The notes: a model not told the origin generated them from the letters alone. A DNA stretch of 64,000 nt from Prunella strophiata (GCA_036583965.1 JAZBQD010000030.1:107854662-107918661); one strand, 5' to 3'; positions 37,601 to 52,600 are shown, numbered from the stretch's first letter. A program made the numbers and translations.

Positions 37601-40600
37601 GGAAACACAGTGTTTTACCAAACCCTTTTTTTCCCCACATCTACCGAAAGGGAAGGAGGCATTGTAACAGAAAAACATTCTGTTAAGTTGAAGTAATCTG
37701 GTCAATAAACAAGCCCCCAAAGCTAGTAAGTTTTGAACAAGTGCCTTTCCTTTTAACTACTTGTACTCTGTGATCATCCACTGCAGTGTAGTGTCTTCAG
37801 ATGTGATGGTATCTGTTTGAAAATAAGGAGGTTTATTTATGTTGGCCTTTGCACTAAGTAGTTTTCCTTCCAAGATCTTACCTACTTCTACCAAACCTTT
37901 CCAAGTAACTTTAGATCTTCATATCTTTTTGCTTTTTTTTTTCCCATGTAAAAGTAAGTATGAGAAATACTTTCTTCCAGATAAACCAGGCTACGCATGA
38001 CCAGGCAGTGGTGCTACAAAATGCCCTACAAAACATTCCTAATCCAACTTCAGAATGCATGCTGAGAAATGTAGCAATACGTCTTGCACAGCAAATATCT
38101 GATGAGGTTGGTGAATTCCTTTCTGTATCACCTTTTTCCTTTTAGCATCTTTTCTATTTTCTTAATCCTTAAATTTGTTGCTTGGTGAGACACAGATTTT
38201 CCTTTTTAAATGTTTTAGGTAATGGTCATATGAAAGAGAAAAATCTCAAATCATTACCAGTGTATCTTTATATATTGAGGATGCTTTAATGACACAAATG
38301 AAAACCTCAGTAAGGCTAAACAATGTGCTTTGCAAACGTAGTGGTCTTATGTGTATGGTGTGGCTAAAGCCCATTTGGATCTGGAATCAGGAGTCTTGTT
38401 AGAGAACATGTCAGTGAATTCAGCAGGAGCTAAAATCATGACTGCTTTACCTTCCTCTTCCATGTGCATCTGGATCCCTTGGTTTCCAGAGTGGAAGCCA
38501 TAAATACTGTGTTTCTGTACTGTATAGCATATCTGCAAAACTATCTCCAAAACATTTCTGAGATACCTAGATAGAACATATTATTGTACTCTCATCTTGG
38601 TGTTGACAAGTTCACTATCCCTTGAGAACAAAGGGTAGTGTCTAAAGAAAGCACAATATGCTGCACTGCAAGACTGAGCCATCTGCCTTCCATCAGTGGT
38701 GGTTTTGCATCCATAGGTGTAAAATCAGCCAATTCAACTCTGACTTAATCAAATTTCTTCTATAGAAGAAAATCTTTTGAGGTGAGATGTGAGGAAAGGT
38801 TTTTTAATTATGCCTTTGTATTTCCTAGAGGCCTGCTAATAAATAAATAATCTATTTTTCTTTCACCAAGCACATCAAAGCAAACAAAATCTGAATGTGT
38901 TTAACAGTATTGCTGTGGAGGATTTGTCTAATTTTCTGAAATTATGAATATTGCTGTAGATCTAAATTTCATGTGTATTGTAGTTTGCCTTTGAAAGGGT
39001 TTTTTTGCCTTTTCATGTTTTGGATGGTCAAAGACTCTTTTCAACAGATCTCACAATTTTAAAAAAAAATTAATGTGACATGGTTTCCATAGGCCAGGTA
39101 GAAGACTTCAGCACTGAGAGGAATCATTCACCTTTTTAAAAAATGTTGATACTTAAAGATTTTGAAACTACAATGAGATAAAAAAACCCTTTTATTTTTC
39201 TTGTGGCGCTGTTGCTGTAAGGTTGCTTTGCTTGTGACAAAGATAAAGTACCTTTTATTTTTCTTGTAAATACTGGTAATGTCCATATCAGTACAAGAAT
39301 GCACATTGTTCAGGTTCCCTGATGCGGATACCTAACTAGCTCAGCTTCTTAATGAGTCCCCTTTTTTTATTGTCTGAGCATTAGAAAAATGAAACTTGAA
39401 ATATATCTGTCTGCCTTCTGCTTTTAGAGATTACCTATTGTTTTGACAATTTTGTTTTTAATACAGACTTCAGATAAGTTTGGTAGTTTTTTTGAAAGTT
39501 GATGTGAACCATAAATAATAGCAGTTGGAGTATGTTTTGTAACGTGTGTATATCAGTAGGAACTAGTGGATGTTAACTCAGACCATGCACAAGGTACTGA
39601 AGAGTGACTCTGCATTCATTTAATACATGAGCTGTGTTCTTACTCATGTTCAACCCTCTGTGTCTTGAACATGAAGCAATCCCTTTATATAATGATCACA
39701 TACTTGATAACATCAGTGTGTTCAAGCTATCAGCTAGCACAGCATGGGGAGAAGCCCTAAAATAAGTTCAAGTTTTTACATTGCTTAAGAGGCTGGCTGC
39801 CTTCCAAATGAATGCTTCATGGTTTCTTGGGTTTTTTTCCTAAATAAAGAAGGTTATAGCATTGAAATTGGTAGTTTCTACTAAGTCTTAGAACCAGAGT
39901 TGCCTACATCCTACTTTAAAAAATTAAATTTTACATAAGTGAAGTATAAATACACTTCAAGATGCATAATCTGTTTTCTGTTTAAGGAAAAAAAAAAAAA
40001 TCTTTGTTTTAACATTTTAAATCTTAAATTTTCTGTTAAATACGTTTGTGGGCATTTAGAATCCATTGTAATGTTATTTGCAGCTGTATTTTAATGTTGC
40101 TTTAGTTAATTTATCGTTTTTTTTCCAGGCTTCAAAATACATCCCTGACATCTGTGTTATCAGGGCAGTACAAAAAATTGTTTGGGCATCAGGTTGTGGA
40201 TCAGTTCAGCTGGTTTTCAGCTCGAATGAGGAAATTAGTAAAATCTATGAAAAGGTAAGAATTCCTGAACAGCTGCTTTTCTGTATAACTGTTTGTTTCT
40301 TTACAAAAGGGAATGTTGACCTGGTCAGGTTTAGAGTGTGATGAGCTTTCAGGTGGATACAATGATGTATTTCAGAGTCTGGTACATGTCATTGTCATAA
40401 CACAGCTTAATTTTCTATTCCAAATTCCTTTCCTCAGTAACTGGTGAATTGTAACTTGAATCTGGTGTCAGTTGAAAAATGCACCAGTTCTGTAACTGCT
40501 GTAACATGTTTTCAGCCCAGTTAGATTCTGCATCTAAATAAGGAATAAGCATTTCCTGCAAGGCTCATTTGTCTAGTCTTCAAACTTAAAAGGTCTGTTC

Positions 40601-43600
40601 TGCAGAAGTGATTCAAAGCATATGTGCAGTCTAAAATGAGAAAGAAGAGCTAATTGATGTGAGAAGCATGGGGGAAAAAGATTTAATTGTTAATTCTGTA
40701 TGGCTTTTACTCTTATTAATGGTTTCACATGTGGTTTACACAACTAGTTTGGAGTTGGGAGTTCTGTATCAGTAGATTATCACGCATCTTGTGTTTAAGT
40801 AATGTTGGTTACAGTTACAGGAAATAACAATCTGTATTTGGACAGTGATTTTAAAAAAGCATCTTCCTATTTTTATCTTCTAAAATCACGTTTACTACTC
40901 ATCAATACTTGCCTGAGAGTGAAAGGAAAAGGAATATGTAGGGAGGCTTAATTCTTGGTGTATTTGCTGTTGTGTTTAAGTGATCAATTGAAAGAAGGAT
41001 ATTTACTTCAGCAAAATGCAACACCTTCATTAGCTTTCATAGGATTATAATGGCATCTGCTTCTATTGCTGTGAGCATGACTTCTTCATGAAATAAACTG
41101 GGGGTTGGGGGTTTTTTTAAGTGATATTTCCATATAAAACATGATTTAGTTCGTGTGACAGTCCAGGCACATGAAGATAAACCTTATATCTGTACATGGG
41201 ATGCTTTAAGAGCAGTAGTGCACTAGAGAAAGCATACCTAAAAGAAAAGAGACCTAAATTTGCTTTTTTAAAATTCTTCTGGGTAGAAATTGTACAGTTA
41301 AGTTCTGTAAAAATATTTTGAGGTAATGGAACTTTTAAAAGAGCTGAAATTCAAGCTGTATGTTACTAATCATCTTTCACATGACTTTGTGGGTTTTTAA
41401 TTTTTGTTTTTTTCTTTTTATTCTTATTGACACTTATATGGACATCTGTAATAAATGGTGGCTGCATTTGGTTTCTGCTATGCAAAAGGAAAATAAAAAT
41501 TGAAGAGGGAAAATTGGAAATTCAAAAGAGAAAGACTTTGTAGAAGTAATAAGAAGGGGAAATAAAGTACCCTTTGTTAATATAAGATTAAAAGAGAGGA
41601 CAGTATCCTAGAAATAGAGGAATACCATGGAAGGAAAGACAGTTTAAGAGAACTGTATCTGACTATAGATTACAAGAAGCCATTTTTGTGATGGCTTTAT
41701 AAAGATTGAATACAATGATGTAGAGACCCCCCAGCTCTGGGTGCCTGACTGCAGAGAAGTACTTCACTGAGTGTAAAATGCACTTTGCCTTTCTCCTGGG
41801 TCTCTGCAGCTGTGCAGAAATAACTTTCCTTTCTAACCAGGGCTTCACTGCAGAGCAGGTGCAGTTCTGGACTTGCTGAAGGCATTCTGTGTTTGCTTTC
41901 TGATCTTGTGTCAGAACTACCACATCCTCTTGCTGCAGTGCAGTGACTGCCTTTGATTTTTTAGTTATTGTGCATAGACAAAATAGTGTTTGTTGCCAGA
42001 GTGAGGCATATTTTGGCCTGTTCACAATTAGTTCTCTCCTCTGCATTGTAATCCCTTCTTTCTGCCTAAGTAATCTTGATACCTTTCTACATGTAAAACA
42101 AATATTTAATGCCTGCAGTTAATGTGGCTAACCTGCACTCATGATTTATAAATGATAAATTGAGACCTGCTCACATTCAGTTTCTTTGGAACTTCTTGAA
42201 CGTAATTACTTCTAGATGGAGGAGAGGGTTTGCCATTGTCCTCAAAGTATTTATTTTGAACAAATGTACCAAAATCAACTCAATTAATTCAAGTGTTCAG
42301 TTGAAGAAGTAGCCTATACACCAATTATCAGTAGTATTATTTTCTGTGTCAAAAATTATGACAGCAGCTATGTTTAAAACTAGAACAGCTCTTTCATATT
42401 TCTGAAAAATAGCAAAGTGATTAATACATTCTAGCAATATTAAAAAGCTTTTGGTCAAATAAGTTGTGAGTATCAAGGCCCTGTAAAACTGGACTGATGA
42501 ATTAATTATACAGCACTATAGCCTTTCTCTGTTTAAGTGGTAGAGTTTTCCAAGTTTTAAATGTCATTTTTTTGAGTGGTAAAGAAAAACAAAACAAAAA
42601 AATCCCAAAAAAGCCCCCAGATGCAAACAAAGAAAAACTCCCAACAGTACCAACTGATGTAACTGTTGCCCACAGTTGTCCTGTTTAACTTCTGTCTCCA
42701 TAAGTTCATGCTTGGAATCCTCCTGTGAGAAGCACAATTCTGGAAGCTCACGTCATCTCACACAGTGCTTTGGCTCAGATCTGAGTGCATAAAATACTTG
42801 GCACTGATAATCACTTAGTATACAAAGCTGTGGTTTGTGTTTGTGTTTAGTGATATACCTTGGAGCCACTTGGGTTTCTTGGGATTGTTTTCTGTATCCA
42901 CTTTGTGCACTCTTGTTTGTTTTCACAGACAAATGCAGGAAATGAACCAGACATGGAAGATGAACAAGTTTGCTGTGAAGCACTGGAGGTGATGACCCTG
43001 TGCTTTGCTTTGATTCCAACGGCACTGGATGCACTCAGTAAAGAGAAGGCGTGGCAGACATTTATTATTGATTTACTATTGCACTGTCACAGCAAGTAAG
43101 TTTTGGTCACATCTATTATTTTACAATCCAAAATGAATATAAAGCTTAAATGCAGAGCAGTGGCTTCAGCCCATCTGAAGTATGGGGTGTTTTCAAAAAC
43201 CATCCAGGTGGAAAGTTGTTAATATGTTATTAAACTTGGTTGCCAGTGCTTTGATCTGTTACTAAAGAGTTAATTTTACTTTTTTAAGATAATGTTGTTT
43301 CATGAATATTCTAACTTTTCATTGAGAAATGACAGAGATCTGAAATTAGTAGTGTCTTAAGTTTTTCAGTATGTTTTAAAGGGAGTCAGATTATGGTGCT
43401 CTCAGATGAGTGGGGTCAGAATTTGAGCAGAATTTGTGTTTTGGAGTTTTTGACTTTTCTAGATAAATAGGTTGAAAAATCTTATGTTTAGGAATATTTG
43501 CTTTAATGAAAGGATCAAGTATCATCAGAGCATCTCTTTATAGTGAACTCTTTGCACACATTGGTGAAACTGGAGGGTTACCAGAAATACCACAAGCTTT

Positions 43601-46600
43601 ATTAGTTTGCAGCTTGTGGTACAGAGTGTTGCATTTTCAGTTTCACTGAAGCTTGCTTGTATCACTCATCATATGGAAAAAATAGTTCATATTGTCAGTG
43701 CAAGAAGCTACCACTTCTCTCATATGCCTATAAAACTTGTGATAAACATGATAATCTCACTTAGAATGGGTGCAACTGTTCATTGTTGCATGATAAAATA
43801 GCATAAGCATGAGTGGAAACAGAAGACTGCTTTGTAAATTAAGATGGTGAAGTTGAACTAAGTTGCTGAAAAGTTTCTCTTCTGAATTAATGTGGAAACA
43901 AATCAGTGTTTGCAGTGCAGAGAAAGTTTAGCAAATACCAGACAGAACTCTGAATATCCTTCCACAACTATTGTTCTCTAATCTCCTATGCTCAATCAGA
44001 GAACAATGTGAGCAAAAATATGCATGTGAGAAAATATTTTTGGTGCACCATAAAAGACAAAGACAGAAGATGACCAAGTTCAGATCTCATAAATAGGATC
44101 TTTTCTAGAAAGATCAGATGGATTGTTTGTTTTTCAGAGTTTGACTGGGACTTCTATTTCCTCAGAGTATAACCATGCTATACCTCTAAACTGAGAAACA
44201 GAATGCAAAATGTTTAATACTAAATGCTAGAGTAGTTTTTCTCCTACAAGGTAATTGATTTTGTAGTGGTGTCCTATGAATGCAAGACCAGCTTAGTTAA
44301 GAGGAGATAGCCAAACAGTTACTCCTAAATAATCGTGAAGTAATAATAATATTCCTGGAACCCAGAAGTATTCTGCTGATCTCTGCAAAGTGTTTGGTGG
44401 CCACATGTATGTGGCCTAAATACATTAAAGTTCTTTGTGCTGGTGTAAAGCAATGGCACTTACACCCACTGAAGAGACTGTCTTCTGTTAACTGAACAGA
44501 GACCTGTGTCCTGGAGCTCTCAGTGGGGCAGGATTCAGGTTGCCAGTCTTTAGGAAGGTGCTTGACCTCCAGCTATTCCTGCTGCTGAGTGTGAGTTCAT
44601 TGTGCAGCTCATGTCCTGTGAGCCAGCTCTGTGCTGTCATCATGTGTCTAAAACAGCATGAGATGCTTGTGCTCAGGCAGCTGCATCCCTCTCATGATTC
44701 CTTAAGAGGTCCTAGATGGTTAGAGCTTCACAGAAATAAAATACTTGTGTTCAAACACTGCATACTCAGAAACATAACAGTGTGAGGCATGTCACACTGG
44801 TCACATTTCTCACTGTAGGAAAATATCACCTTTGTCTATTTCATTCTGCTTTCAAGTGCACAGACCTGAGGAGTGGCTATGTGATGTGTCCCAAGCAGTT
44901 GAAGGATTGTATCTTAAAATAACTTTCTGTGAGATGTTCTACAAAAATATCAGCTCAGCAATCAGACCCCATAAAATGTCAATTATTGTTAAGAACAAAA
45001 CAGACCAGCCCCACCCCACAATCTGCTCCAACTCAGAGCAGAGTAGGAGAACTTGCAAAGATCAGGGAAGGGTGACAAGGGAGATCAAAGCTCTGCAATG
45101 ACTTCCATCTCAGGAGCAGCTGAATAGCTGGGGGCACTTCATACTAGAGGAGAGATGAATGGTGGGAGGAGAATACTACAGAGACCCTTAAAATCAGAAG
45201 TAGCAAAGAGAGAACAAATGGAGAGCTGTGTTTCTTTGTATAAGACCTTCTTGAGCATAACATTGAAGCAGTGCAAACCTTCAGTTTGGAAATGGTTTGA
45301 GGGCTTCTTTCATGAACTTACCAGTGAGGGCTATGAAATACTGCTCTTGGTAGTCTTCTTGAACCACAGATTGCTAGAAGCTGAGAGAACATTCTGGAGA
45401 AGTGTCACTGCATGATTCCTTCTTCTTGTGCACTTTGCTTTGTGCATGGTAAGCAGAGATGGTGCTCAGCCAGGTGCATCTTTGCTCTGACCTCAAGGTC
45501 ATCCTTACATGGCTTTGAAATCACAGTTAACCACACATGAAAAAGATCTGAAGGAATAACATTCTTTGGTGTGCTTTCCACCCTGACTCCATGGGCACAA
45601 AACACTGACAGACACTGCAAAACTCAGTTTTTCATATGTTGAGGTACTTCCATAAAATCATTCATTCAGCATTCATTTGTAGTCTCTTCCCACACAAAAA
45701 AAAAGTTGCTCCTAACATTTTTTACAAGGCATACTGCTCAGACAATTAATCCTACAACTTGAAAGAAAAGGATTTGCCTTTTCTTTTTTTTTTTTAAACT
45801 GAAGCTTATCCATTCCTGCATTGCTCTAGTGATTAGATTAGGTTCTGAGGTGAAAAATTTCCTTTAATTATAGCCACTTGAATTTTCAGGAGGGTCATCA
45901 TCTTCACATCTTACTAATGATAAATTTTGATGATTGCAAAGATACTCAGCAAGCTGCTGCAGTGACACATAAAAGCAGTTTTACTGGAGTAGTTCTGGTT
46001 TTACCAGGTACAACTGGTGCTTGATTAGGAAAAAAAAATTATTTAGGATTGCAAATTGTTGTGTTATGCAATATTTGCTGTCAGTTGCAAAGGTGTAGTG
46101 GCTAGGTGTTTCTAAGTTTCTTTTTCTTGTACCTTTAAATATTTGATTAGTGGAACAGGTTTTGTAATATAATTCTTGCATCTGAAATTTCACTGCAAGG
46201 AGAAATAATATGATAGGTAGGGAATAACTAAACTATTCCTGTTTCCTACATTATGTTCAGCTTTAGAAAATGGCATTAAGCAGATAAACACAAATTTAAT
46301 TAATGTCCTGTTTGGATAGGGAGATTGAATTTAATGTTTCTGTTAAATTATTTCCAGAACCGTTCGTCAGATGGCACAGGAGCAATTCTTTTTAATGGCT
46401 ACCAGGTGTTGCATGGGACAGAGACCTCTCCTTTTCTTCATTACCCTGCTGTTTACTGTTCTAGGGGTAAGTTTTCAGAGATAAAGTCTTCGGCATGGGA
46501 GTGTCTGTAAAAAGTGATAGGACAAAATTCCTGCAAGAAAAGACAAATTGCTATTAATAACAGTCACTATAATATAGATTGCTTCTGACCTACTAGACAA

Positions 46601-49600
46601 GCAGCACAGATGATTTCCATTTTAGCTAGATCAGTGAAAAGGGACTCTTTTGCATTTTCTGATAAGAACATGAAGAGTAGGCTTTAATGTCTGCATTTGA
46701 TCTTTGGTGATTGCTGACCTTTAAGTAAAAATCATTAGCAGGTTAGAGAGATACCTACAGTTAGTGCCTTCTCCTGCTGGTCCTGCCAGGGCTTTTCAGC
46801 TCCCCATGCTCATGGCTCTCTTGAACATTTGATCAAAAGTTTTGATTTGGTTTTCTTTTTCCCATTGAGGTATAGAAATTGCTACTAAAATAGTTGAGAA
46901 GTAATTCATTAGCAGCTCAATACAATTTTAAACTTCTGAAAGGTTAAAAATTACCTTACACTTGGTTTCTTTTATGTTTACTGAGAGATTTAGGGGGAAT
47001 ATGTTTGTGTTGCACTGTAAGTAGAAGCATGTATAAATTCTTTGCTTTTGGTTTACACAGAGCACTGCAAGAGAGAGAGCTAAGCATTCTGGAGACTACT
47101 TCACCCTCTTAAGACATCTTCTTAATTATGCTTACAACAGTAATATTAATGTACCCAATGCTGAAGTTCTTCTCAATAATGAAATTGACTGGCTTAAGAG
47201 AATCAGGGTAAGTTTTAGGATCAGTTTATTCCTGATAATTAGGTTTTTGCTGCAAAACTGTAAACTTTCTTGTAAACTGCAGTTCTTAGCTTAATGTTTG
47301 CTGTTTGGAGTATCCTAACTTTCTTTTAAATGGCAGGATGAAGTAAAAAGAACAGGGGAAACAGGTGTTGAAGAAACGATCCTAGAGGGTCACCTTGGAG
47401 TAACAAAAGAGTTGTTAGCATTCCAGACACCTGAGAAGAAATACCATATTGGTTGTGAAAAAGGAGGTGCTAATCTCATTAAAGTAAGTACAAGTTTTTT
47501 GACCTGTGGAGGGGATTTTTTTGTCTTTGTGAGGTTTGGGGGGGGGGTTTCATTTTTTTTAAATTGTTTGTTTTTACCTATAGATAAGTAAAAAGAAGCT
47601 TCACATCTTGTGGGTTGTACCCATAAAAATGCTTCTGATTGGAGTTTAAAGTTTTCTTAAAAAAAAAAAAAAATTAAATTGCATGTTTCATTCATAAAGT
47701 GTTTTTAACATTCTCATTATTACTGTATTGCAGTACTTGACAAACATCACACAAAGACAGTGAGCTAGATACAGGATAGTCCAGTACAGGACTGCTTTCC
47801 TTCATTACCTCTGTAATGGCTTTCCTGCACACGTTCTTAATTAGTGCTGTTAATGCTTAGGGCAGGTTTGAACAAATGCATCACATCTGAGCATCTCTTT
47901 AATCAGATATGTTTTCTTTGTACCTCTGATATTATAGAGCAGGAGTGTTGGTTTTTCAGCACTAATTGATAAAGGGCTTTGCAGATAATATTGGTTTTGC
48001 AAAATAAATTTTTTAACAATCTAGAGCAGTACAGATTTATTTTTAACTTTCAGTGGGGAGGTGGGTTTGCAGGGAACCACTTTAGAATGAAGTTCTTCTG
48101 TTCCAAATTTAGAAGCTCATTATGATATCAGTCTCAATTTTTACTCATGTTTGGTTTTTTTTTTTTTTTTTTCTGCTAAGTACCACTCTGGTTCTCAGAC
48201 ATTCAGTTTATGTAATAACCCTTACTCTCTTATAAAATAATTTCCATGGTAACAGGTGATTTGTTGTCTTTTTTTTTCAGGAGTTGATAGATGATTTCAT
48301 CTTTCCAGCATCCAATGTTTATCTACAATACATGAGAAATGGAGAATTGCCTGCTGAGCAGGCCATACCAGTCTGTAGCTCACCAGCTACTATTAATGCT
48401 GGCTTTGAGCTCCTCGTTGCACTAGCAGTTGGATGTGTGCGAAATCTCAAACAGATAGTAGACACCTTGACTGAAATGTATTACATAGGTACAGCCATCA
48501 CTAGTATGTAATACTTTTTAATTATCTATTTTCTACTCTTTAATGTATATATCATGTGGAGGTTTTGTTTATATTATGCACTGAAGTGAATGCTGAGTTT
48601 TTTAGTTCATGGTTTGTTTGTGGCTGCTTTTAATGTTGCAAAATCAGTTTGCCAGCGTAGCCTTTATTTGTTTTTCTTTATGCAGCAAATGTACTGACCT
48701 GCATTCCACGGTCACATCCAAATTCCAGCCCCAGTCACAGCCTGATCCTTCCTGTCCCAATCTCTGACTACTCCCCTGTGTCCATACCAGCTCCCAGGAC
48801 CCTCATTCTGTCTGTATCTTCTGCTTCTGTCTCATCATTTCAGGCTTTTGGTTACCAATCCCAGAGCCTCACCAAGTATCTTCAGCTTAGTTTTAGAGCC
48901 AGTTTCTTGGTTGCTCACCTGATTTGTCATCATTGCCCACACACAGACAGGGATCCTTTGTCCTGCTTCTCTTTTTAGCTCTGAACTTATTCTGTGCTTG
49001 TTGTAGTCCTTTTTCAGGCTCCTTTTTGGCCTTGTCTCAGCACAGCTCTGCACTGAAAGAACTTTCTCCCTCTCACTGGAGGAAGACTGTAGTGATTGCT
49101 GTCTGTTCAAAAACTTGCTAATGTTAGTGCTTCAAAAGCCAATTGTCAAGTGAAACTTGGGCTGATTTTCACAAGGATGGCAAAAGATTGCTAAACAGAT
49201 TATTATTGTCATTAAAAAAATTTCTTAAAAATGATGAAGTAGGAGCATATTTTCTCCAGCTCTAAAGGGACACTGAAACCATTCTGCTGTAATATTAACA
49301 GGGAAAGGGAAAAAAAATCAACAACCAAAAAAAATCCAAACACCATCAAACCAAGGAAACCCAAGTTCATATGGTGAGAAAAGCTGGGAGAGTTGGGCAT
49401 GTTCAGCCTGGAGAAGGGAAGCTTCCAGGGGTACCTTATTGTGACTTTCATTACTTAAACATGGCTTATAAGAAAGATGAAGAAAAAGTTTTGTACCAGG
49501 GCCTGTAGTTACAGGACAAGAGGCAATGATTTTAAACTGAGAATAGATTTAGATTGGACACAGGGAAGAAATTCTTCACTGTGAGAATGCTGAGACACTG

Positions 49601-52600
49601 CAACAGGTTGCCCAGTTGTGGATGTCACATCCCAGAAGGGTTCCAGGCCATGTTGGATGGAACCCTGAGCATTCTGGTTTAGTGGAAGATATCCTGGCCC
49701 ATGGCAGGGGGTTGGGCAAGATGATCTTTAAAGGTCCTTCCAACCCAAACTATTGTTTGAGTTAATAGATGTTTAAACTCACAGAGTTGAGCAAAACCAT
49801 AAGCAACTAAAAATAGTATCTAAAAGTGGAAATTGTCCACTACCTCTCAGAGAGTCAGTGCTCCTTGCTTGAATGGTGCTGTCAGTAAGTCACTTGAGGT
49901 TTTTCAGTCTCTTCCTGTTCAGTTCAATCTCAGATGAATAAATTAAAAGGGCAGCTTTATGGTTTTCCTCATCCTTCTTTCTTCTCCCTTTTCTATTGAG
50001 AAGTAGTATATTTCTTATCACCTCACAATTAGGGGGATTTCATGGCATTCCCTTCCATTCAAAATGATAAGCACAACAGAACACCAGATCTCTGTGGTAT
50101 GTCAGACAGAAGAGAGAACAAATGTATGAACTGTGCATGCTCTGGGATTCATATACCAAATCTGCTTGTAAATAAATATGCATGCTCTCTTATATCAGAA
50201 TTATTTGTGTTAAAACTACAAACAGAACAACAGGTTAGCTTAGGTGATCATAAATGTTCTTGAAGAGATCTGAGGGACCTGAAAGAGAAGACTCAGGAGG
50301 AAAAAAATATATCAAGTTATATAGAGAGCATTTGCTGAAACTGTTTCCCATCCTGGCAAGAAAAAGTGAGGCTTAAGTGAAATACTATAATTTTTTGAAG
50401 GATTGTAAATTTTTGAGAGTATTGTAATTTTTGAAAGGTTTATAAGTTGGTTATATATTCTGTCTTCATTCAGCTGAATTCTTCAGCTAAGAAACTTGCT
50501 GGTATTGAGGAAGGACTTCTGTTTCATATATAAATAGACTAAATTTTTGCCTGGCCACCTCTTTAGTTATGCAGTACAAGAAAATGTTGTAATAAGATTA
50601 TAGATAGAATAGTGCTTCATAGAAGTTAAGTTTAGCAATTAACTTTTCTGATGAAACATTGTTTTTTATTAAATTGCAGTATGATACAGACTAATAATAA
50701 TCTTAATGCAACTGCCCTTTGTACTGCACTGATGTCCTCTTTTATTTTATAAAAAACTGTTCCCTGACCACTTGGTGCTGTTTCCTCTTAGCTTGTGAAG
50801 CACTCACAGAATGGGAATATCTGCCACCTGTCGGGCCTCGACCACCAAAGGGATTTGTGGGACTGAAAAATGCTGGTGCCACTTGTTACATGAATTCTGT
50901 CATTCAGCAGCTGTACATGATTCCAGCCATCAGGAATGGGATTCTTGCAATAGAAGGCACAGGCAGTGATGTAGATGATGACATGTCTGGGGATGAAAAG
51001 CAGGACAACGAGGTAAATTTAATTATATAAAATTATCTCATCTTGAAATCGTAATTACTTTTTTAATGAAAAGGTTATAATAAATTTCAGTTACTAATCA
51101 ATCACTTTGATTTCCACTGATATCTGTGGGGAAAATAGGATAATATTTCATACCTGAATAGGTTCAGTGCCAGAGGGGCACTTCAGAAGATCCAGGTGGC
51201 AGGGTTTGCAGAATTCCTCCTCAGGCATTTCTAATGGAAAGCACTACACCTTATTTCAGCCACCACAATTTTGTTAATGCAAACAAAGACAGTATTTGGG
51301 TTTTTAGCTGAGTATGAAACACCTTAGAATGTCAAATTAAACAAAGGATAAAACTACAAGACATCTACATGTGGAAGTGAATTGCACAAATTTTCTGCTT
51401 TTCAGAGCAATGTTGACCCACGAGATGATGTGTTTGGTTATCCACATCAGTATGAAGATAAACCAGCACTGAGCAAAACTGAAGATAGAAAAGAGTACAA
51501 TATTGGAGTTTTGAGGCATCTCCAAGTAATTTTTGGCCATTTAGCAGCTTCCAGGCTACAGTACTATGTACCAAGAGGGTTTTGGAAACAGTTCAGGTAA
51601 GTAGAAAATTGAGTATTGATGTTGGTTCACTGGATCGCTGAAGTGCAAAAAAACTAATCATAGCAGAATGGCAATGATGTAAAATGTAAATTAAGCAGAA
51701 GTTGTGCAGCTTTATCTGCCTTTTCACCATTCTGTAGAAGTCTTGTTAATAAACTGAAGTTTACAGCAGGGTGGTTCTTTTGAATTTTAGCAGTTTTTGA
51801 TAGTGAGACTTTGAATTAAATATGAAGTTGCACACAAGAGCTTGTTTTTACTTACCAGAAAGTGTCAGGGACAGAACAGGTTGTATAGTGCATAAAAAGC
51901 CAGTAGCTTGGCTCTTCAAGGAGGAGGGTTTAGGAGCTTGAATCATATATTTTTTTCAAAAAGAAATTATTGGCAAACAAAACAAAAAATATCTGACAAA
52001 ATGTGCTTTCATTTTCAGACTCTGGGGTGAACCTGTAAATCTACGTGAACAGCACGATGCTTTAGAATTTTTTAATTCGTTGGTGGACAGTTTAGATGAA
52101 GCTTTAAAAGCTTTGGGCCATCCAGCAATGTTAAGTAAAGTTTTAGGAGGGTCCTTTGCTGATCAGAAGATTTGTCAAGGATGCCCACATCGGTAAGTGT
52201 TGAAGATTTTAATATTTTTTATAGAAAAACAACCCATGCTTGTGTCCTTATAAGAGTAATTAAAGAGTGGGCTTTTTATGTGGGTTTTTTAAGTTAATAG
52301 ATTTTGCTACCTTATTTTTTTCTACAGCTGAACATTCATTTATCTTCAAGTACCTTGAAGTACTTAATCATTATTGCTTCTGCTTCACAGATTGTGTGTG
52401 AAGCATTGTGTATTGATCAAGGCAGGAAAAGATTATGCTTTTTCATGTTAAAAGTGAAAACAATTGCAGGGACCAAATGCAATGTAGAAAATCTTAATAC
52501 CTGGCCAACAATTGTTGCTGTCTTTCATTTTCCATAATGTGTGCTTAGAGCTGAGCCAAGTAGGAATCTTCAGTTCCAATGAGTAAAACTTTTCATACTC

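Larger units (their letters stand above)
48504..50791 (+). other. Intron 27
   Basis: A 2,288-nt intron. It contains a C/T-rich segment of unknown origin (about 48690-49040), an A/C-rich tract (about 49305-49365) and, directly after it, a CR1 3' end (49378-49762). Confidence 0.8.

Noticed and set aside
46325..46510. Open frame covering exon 24 in a different reading frame
   Set aside because: Exon 24 is read in the frame [11 protein letters not shown], which joins exons 23 and 25. The listed longer frame is out of phase.
48484..48511. Reading exon 27 to a stop at 48511 as a C-terminus
   Set aside because: A donor at 48503/48504 joins exon 28 in frame and restores the conserved ITTCEAL sequence.
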